Shown here: positions 61,995 through 64,000 of the stretch, piece by piece
Layout of the letters: the number at the start of each line of letters is the position of its first letter
Numbering within the stretch: the stretch's first letter is position 1
Assembly: GCF_030463565.1 (NCBI RefSeq)
Contig: NC_134652.1
Coordinates: forward strand, 14,237,397-14,301,396
DNA: 64,000 bases
Origin: Pelecanus crispus
Lineage: Eukaryota; Chordata; Aves; Pelecaniformes; Pelecanidae
Reading direction: 5' to 3'
Program-made: the position numbers and the translations under genes
The notes under the pieces: model-generated
What the model was told of the DNA's origin: nothing
The model's input: the letters and a program-made list of their open reading frames with translations, nothing else
Databases searched by the model: none

Positions 61995-64000
61995 CTGTAA
62001 TAATAGAGAAGACTAAAGTTTAAGTTCTGCTGCCTTTTATTCAGGAAAACAAGGCCTCTCCTTCTATTATGCTTGATTTTGGAAACAACAGCTTCTATAC
62101 TACTGTACCGACTACTACATGGAACTTGCCAGATCTTCTCAGAATATGTTCTCTAGTGGCTGAACAAGAAATCCTGCATGAGGGAACCTATTTATCAATG
62201 ACAAGAATTTCTTAAGCACCAATCAGTTCACCAACACAGAAGGGTCTGATACAGTTCAGACTTAAAAGCATTCCTCTGAAGATGCAGTGGCACAAATGTA
62301 TTTTCAGTTGTAAGTTACTTGTAAAGTGGTACTTTCTGAATGCAGCATTAAAACTAATTTGGGCTTGATGTTGTATTAGAAAGACTTTTAATTTTTCTCT
62401 CTCACCAACAGAAACACTTATTACACTAATAGTAAAGGAAAGAGAGAGATGTCAGGCCAGTGTTCATTTTCACAACTGCTCTCAATCTTTCTGCTCACAA
62501 AGTTCCTCTGTGGGAACTCTGAAAGAGGAGCTTTCTCTCATATTTAATAGACTGTCTTATGACTTCTGCTCTCTCCCTCCCCAAAAATGTGACAGAGCAG
62601 AATCAGCAGAGAGGAGACACAGGGGGGTGATCTACATGGAAATATGCAGTTCAGCCAGGGACCAGCAATTGAAAGATGTTCTTTGCTTAAAGAGTCCTCT
62701 CCCTCTGAGCCCACAGATGAAAAGCTGCCAGAACTGACTGGGTCTTCAACAAGACATTGTCATTTAAGCAGTCTGAAGTGGAGAATAATTTCATACTGGG
62801 AGAATAGGAGGTGGTTACAAACGCTGCAACAATCCCGTAAATTTAAGGGCTGATGAAGTATCAGAAGATTAAGGCTGGCAAGATTCAGTGAGTTTTGACA
62901 GGAGTTTCAATCCTCTCTCTCTTTTCTCCCATGCCCACAATGCTGTCAGAAAAGCAAAGATTTATATTCTCTTGTAATCTGCTTTAGAAACAGAAATTAG
63001 TTCTGTGCATGAAACCTAGGGTAATCATTACTTTCCTATTTGTATTTAATAAAAAACTGTAAGCTAAATGCTGCTTCCATCTCTTCTCTGTTCTTTAAGT
63101 GTTCTTTTCTGCTTTTCCTTTCTCCTGTTGTCTTGCTCCAGTCCCTATTTATTTTCTGCTTTAAATTCCTTTATTCCTCATTATTATGTTTTTATATTTT
63201 GATGTATCAGAGATCTGTATCCCATTTTCCATCCTTTTCTACTTTCTCTCCATGCAGTGGGTATCCGATTGATCCTCAGTTTTCTGTATCTCTAGCTGCT
63301 ATACACATTTAAAGGAATGCTATACACATTGATGAGTAAAGAAGAACTGCCTACTCAGATCATCAGAAAAACAGGGAACTTAAAGAGGAGACAAAAAAGT
63401 AAAGCTGAGATGGAATATGACTGCTCTCTACAGACACTGGTGAGGTGAAAAATTACTTAAGCTGAAAAACAGTAGGCAGGAATCAGTGTGAAAAAGAAAG
63501 TAGTAGGTCTCTAACCAGTAGAAGTGTGAGGTTCTGGAAAAGCTTCCATAAGCAGTAAGGGAGAAAATAGCCTTATTAGCTTTTAAGTCAGAATTTGATA
63601 CAATCTTAAAAATGAGCATCATATGAGAAACACTGCCAACAGCGAGGGACCTAGGACCTCCACTCCAAGTCTATGTTCTAAGTAGTTCTTTGGAGGCATA
63701 AAGATTTACAATGCAGAAAAAGAAACACATCTCCAATATGAAGGATAACTACAATTCAGGCAAAGGAATCTTGGCCTCATTCAGAGTATTGGGAAGCTAC
63801 GGAAGCAGGTGGTGCTGACAACACACTTTGCAAAGGACATAGCCTAGAAGTAGAGAGAAATATAAAAATCATTCACAACAGCCTCCTTTCTGAGCACTCC
63901 TAAAAATGTTTGAGATGTGAAAGAACAAGTAGTAGCATACTAGTCAATGGAGATCAATTGCAAGAGTGGAGAATGGCACAGGACAAAGCCTCAAATCACC
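61995..64000 (-). other. Part of an upstream CFAP58 intron
   Basis: The preceding family residues (expected to end near EEAEHAISQ) are not encoded here on the minus strand, so this is intron sequence of at least 2.0 kb running off the window. No repeat was recognised. Confidence 0.7.

Noticed and set aside
1..64000. CRISPR arrays, operons, phage or bacterial defence systems
   Set aside because: No direct-repeat/spacer arrays or dense prokaryotic coding; gene structure and repeats are those of a bird genome.

Overview
The window is vertebrate nuclear DNA, most likely from a bird and probably a passerine. The evidence is threefold. A multi-exon coding gene has introns of 0.35-16 kb. There is a CR1 LINE 3' end with its ATTCTATG tail. 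There is also a short SINE that joins a tRNA-Ile(AAT)-like head to a CR1-like tail, an architecture I know from zebra finch and other passerines. No bacterial, phage or plasmid features were seen.

The only protein-coding gene I can support is CFAP58 (CCDC147), a cilia- and flagella-associated coiled-coil protein, on the minus strand. Fourteen exons were traced from 61994 down to 14387 by matching each translated piece, in order and in frame, to the CFAP58 family and checking splice dinucleotides and phases. They join into an uninterrupted 677-residue open frame ending in a stop codon. About the first 200 residues expected for the family (human protein about 872 residues), with the promoter, lie beyond the right edge. 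A 16.1-kb intron separates the exons at 36657-36761 and 20443-20562.

Layout: 1-13471 is intergenic DNA downstream of CFAP58, with a solo LTR (4257-4826), the tRNA-Ile/CR1 SINE (10481-10623), a small CpG cluster and a 17-G run. 13472-14386 is the proposed 3' UTR. 14387-61994 is the CFAP58 exon-intron body. Its introns hold a second LTR of the same family with a perfect 6-bp target duplication (51684-52245), a CR1 3' end (52690-52958), an old LINE ORF2 remnant (about 22205-22561), MIR-like fragments and simple repeats. 61995-64000 is part of an upstream intron.

I did not find a previously undescribed biological system. The observations most worth checking are the old LINE remnant, the bird-specific CFAP58 C-terminus and its splice choice, the tRNA/CR1 composite SINE, and several faint old repeats, one of them in the predicted 3' UTR.
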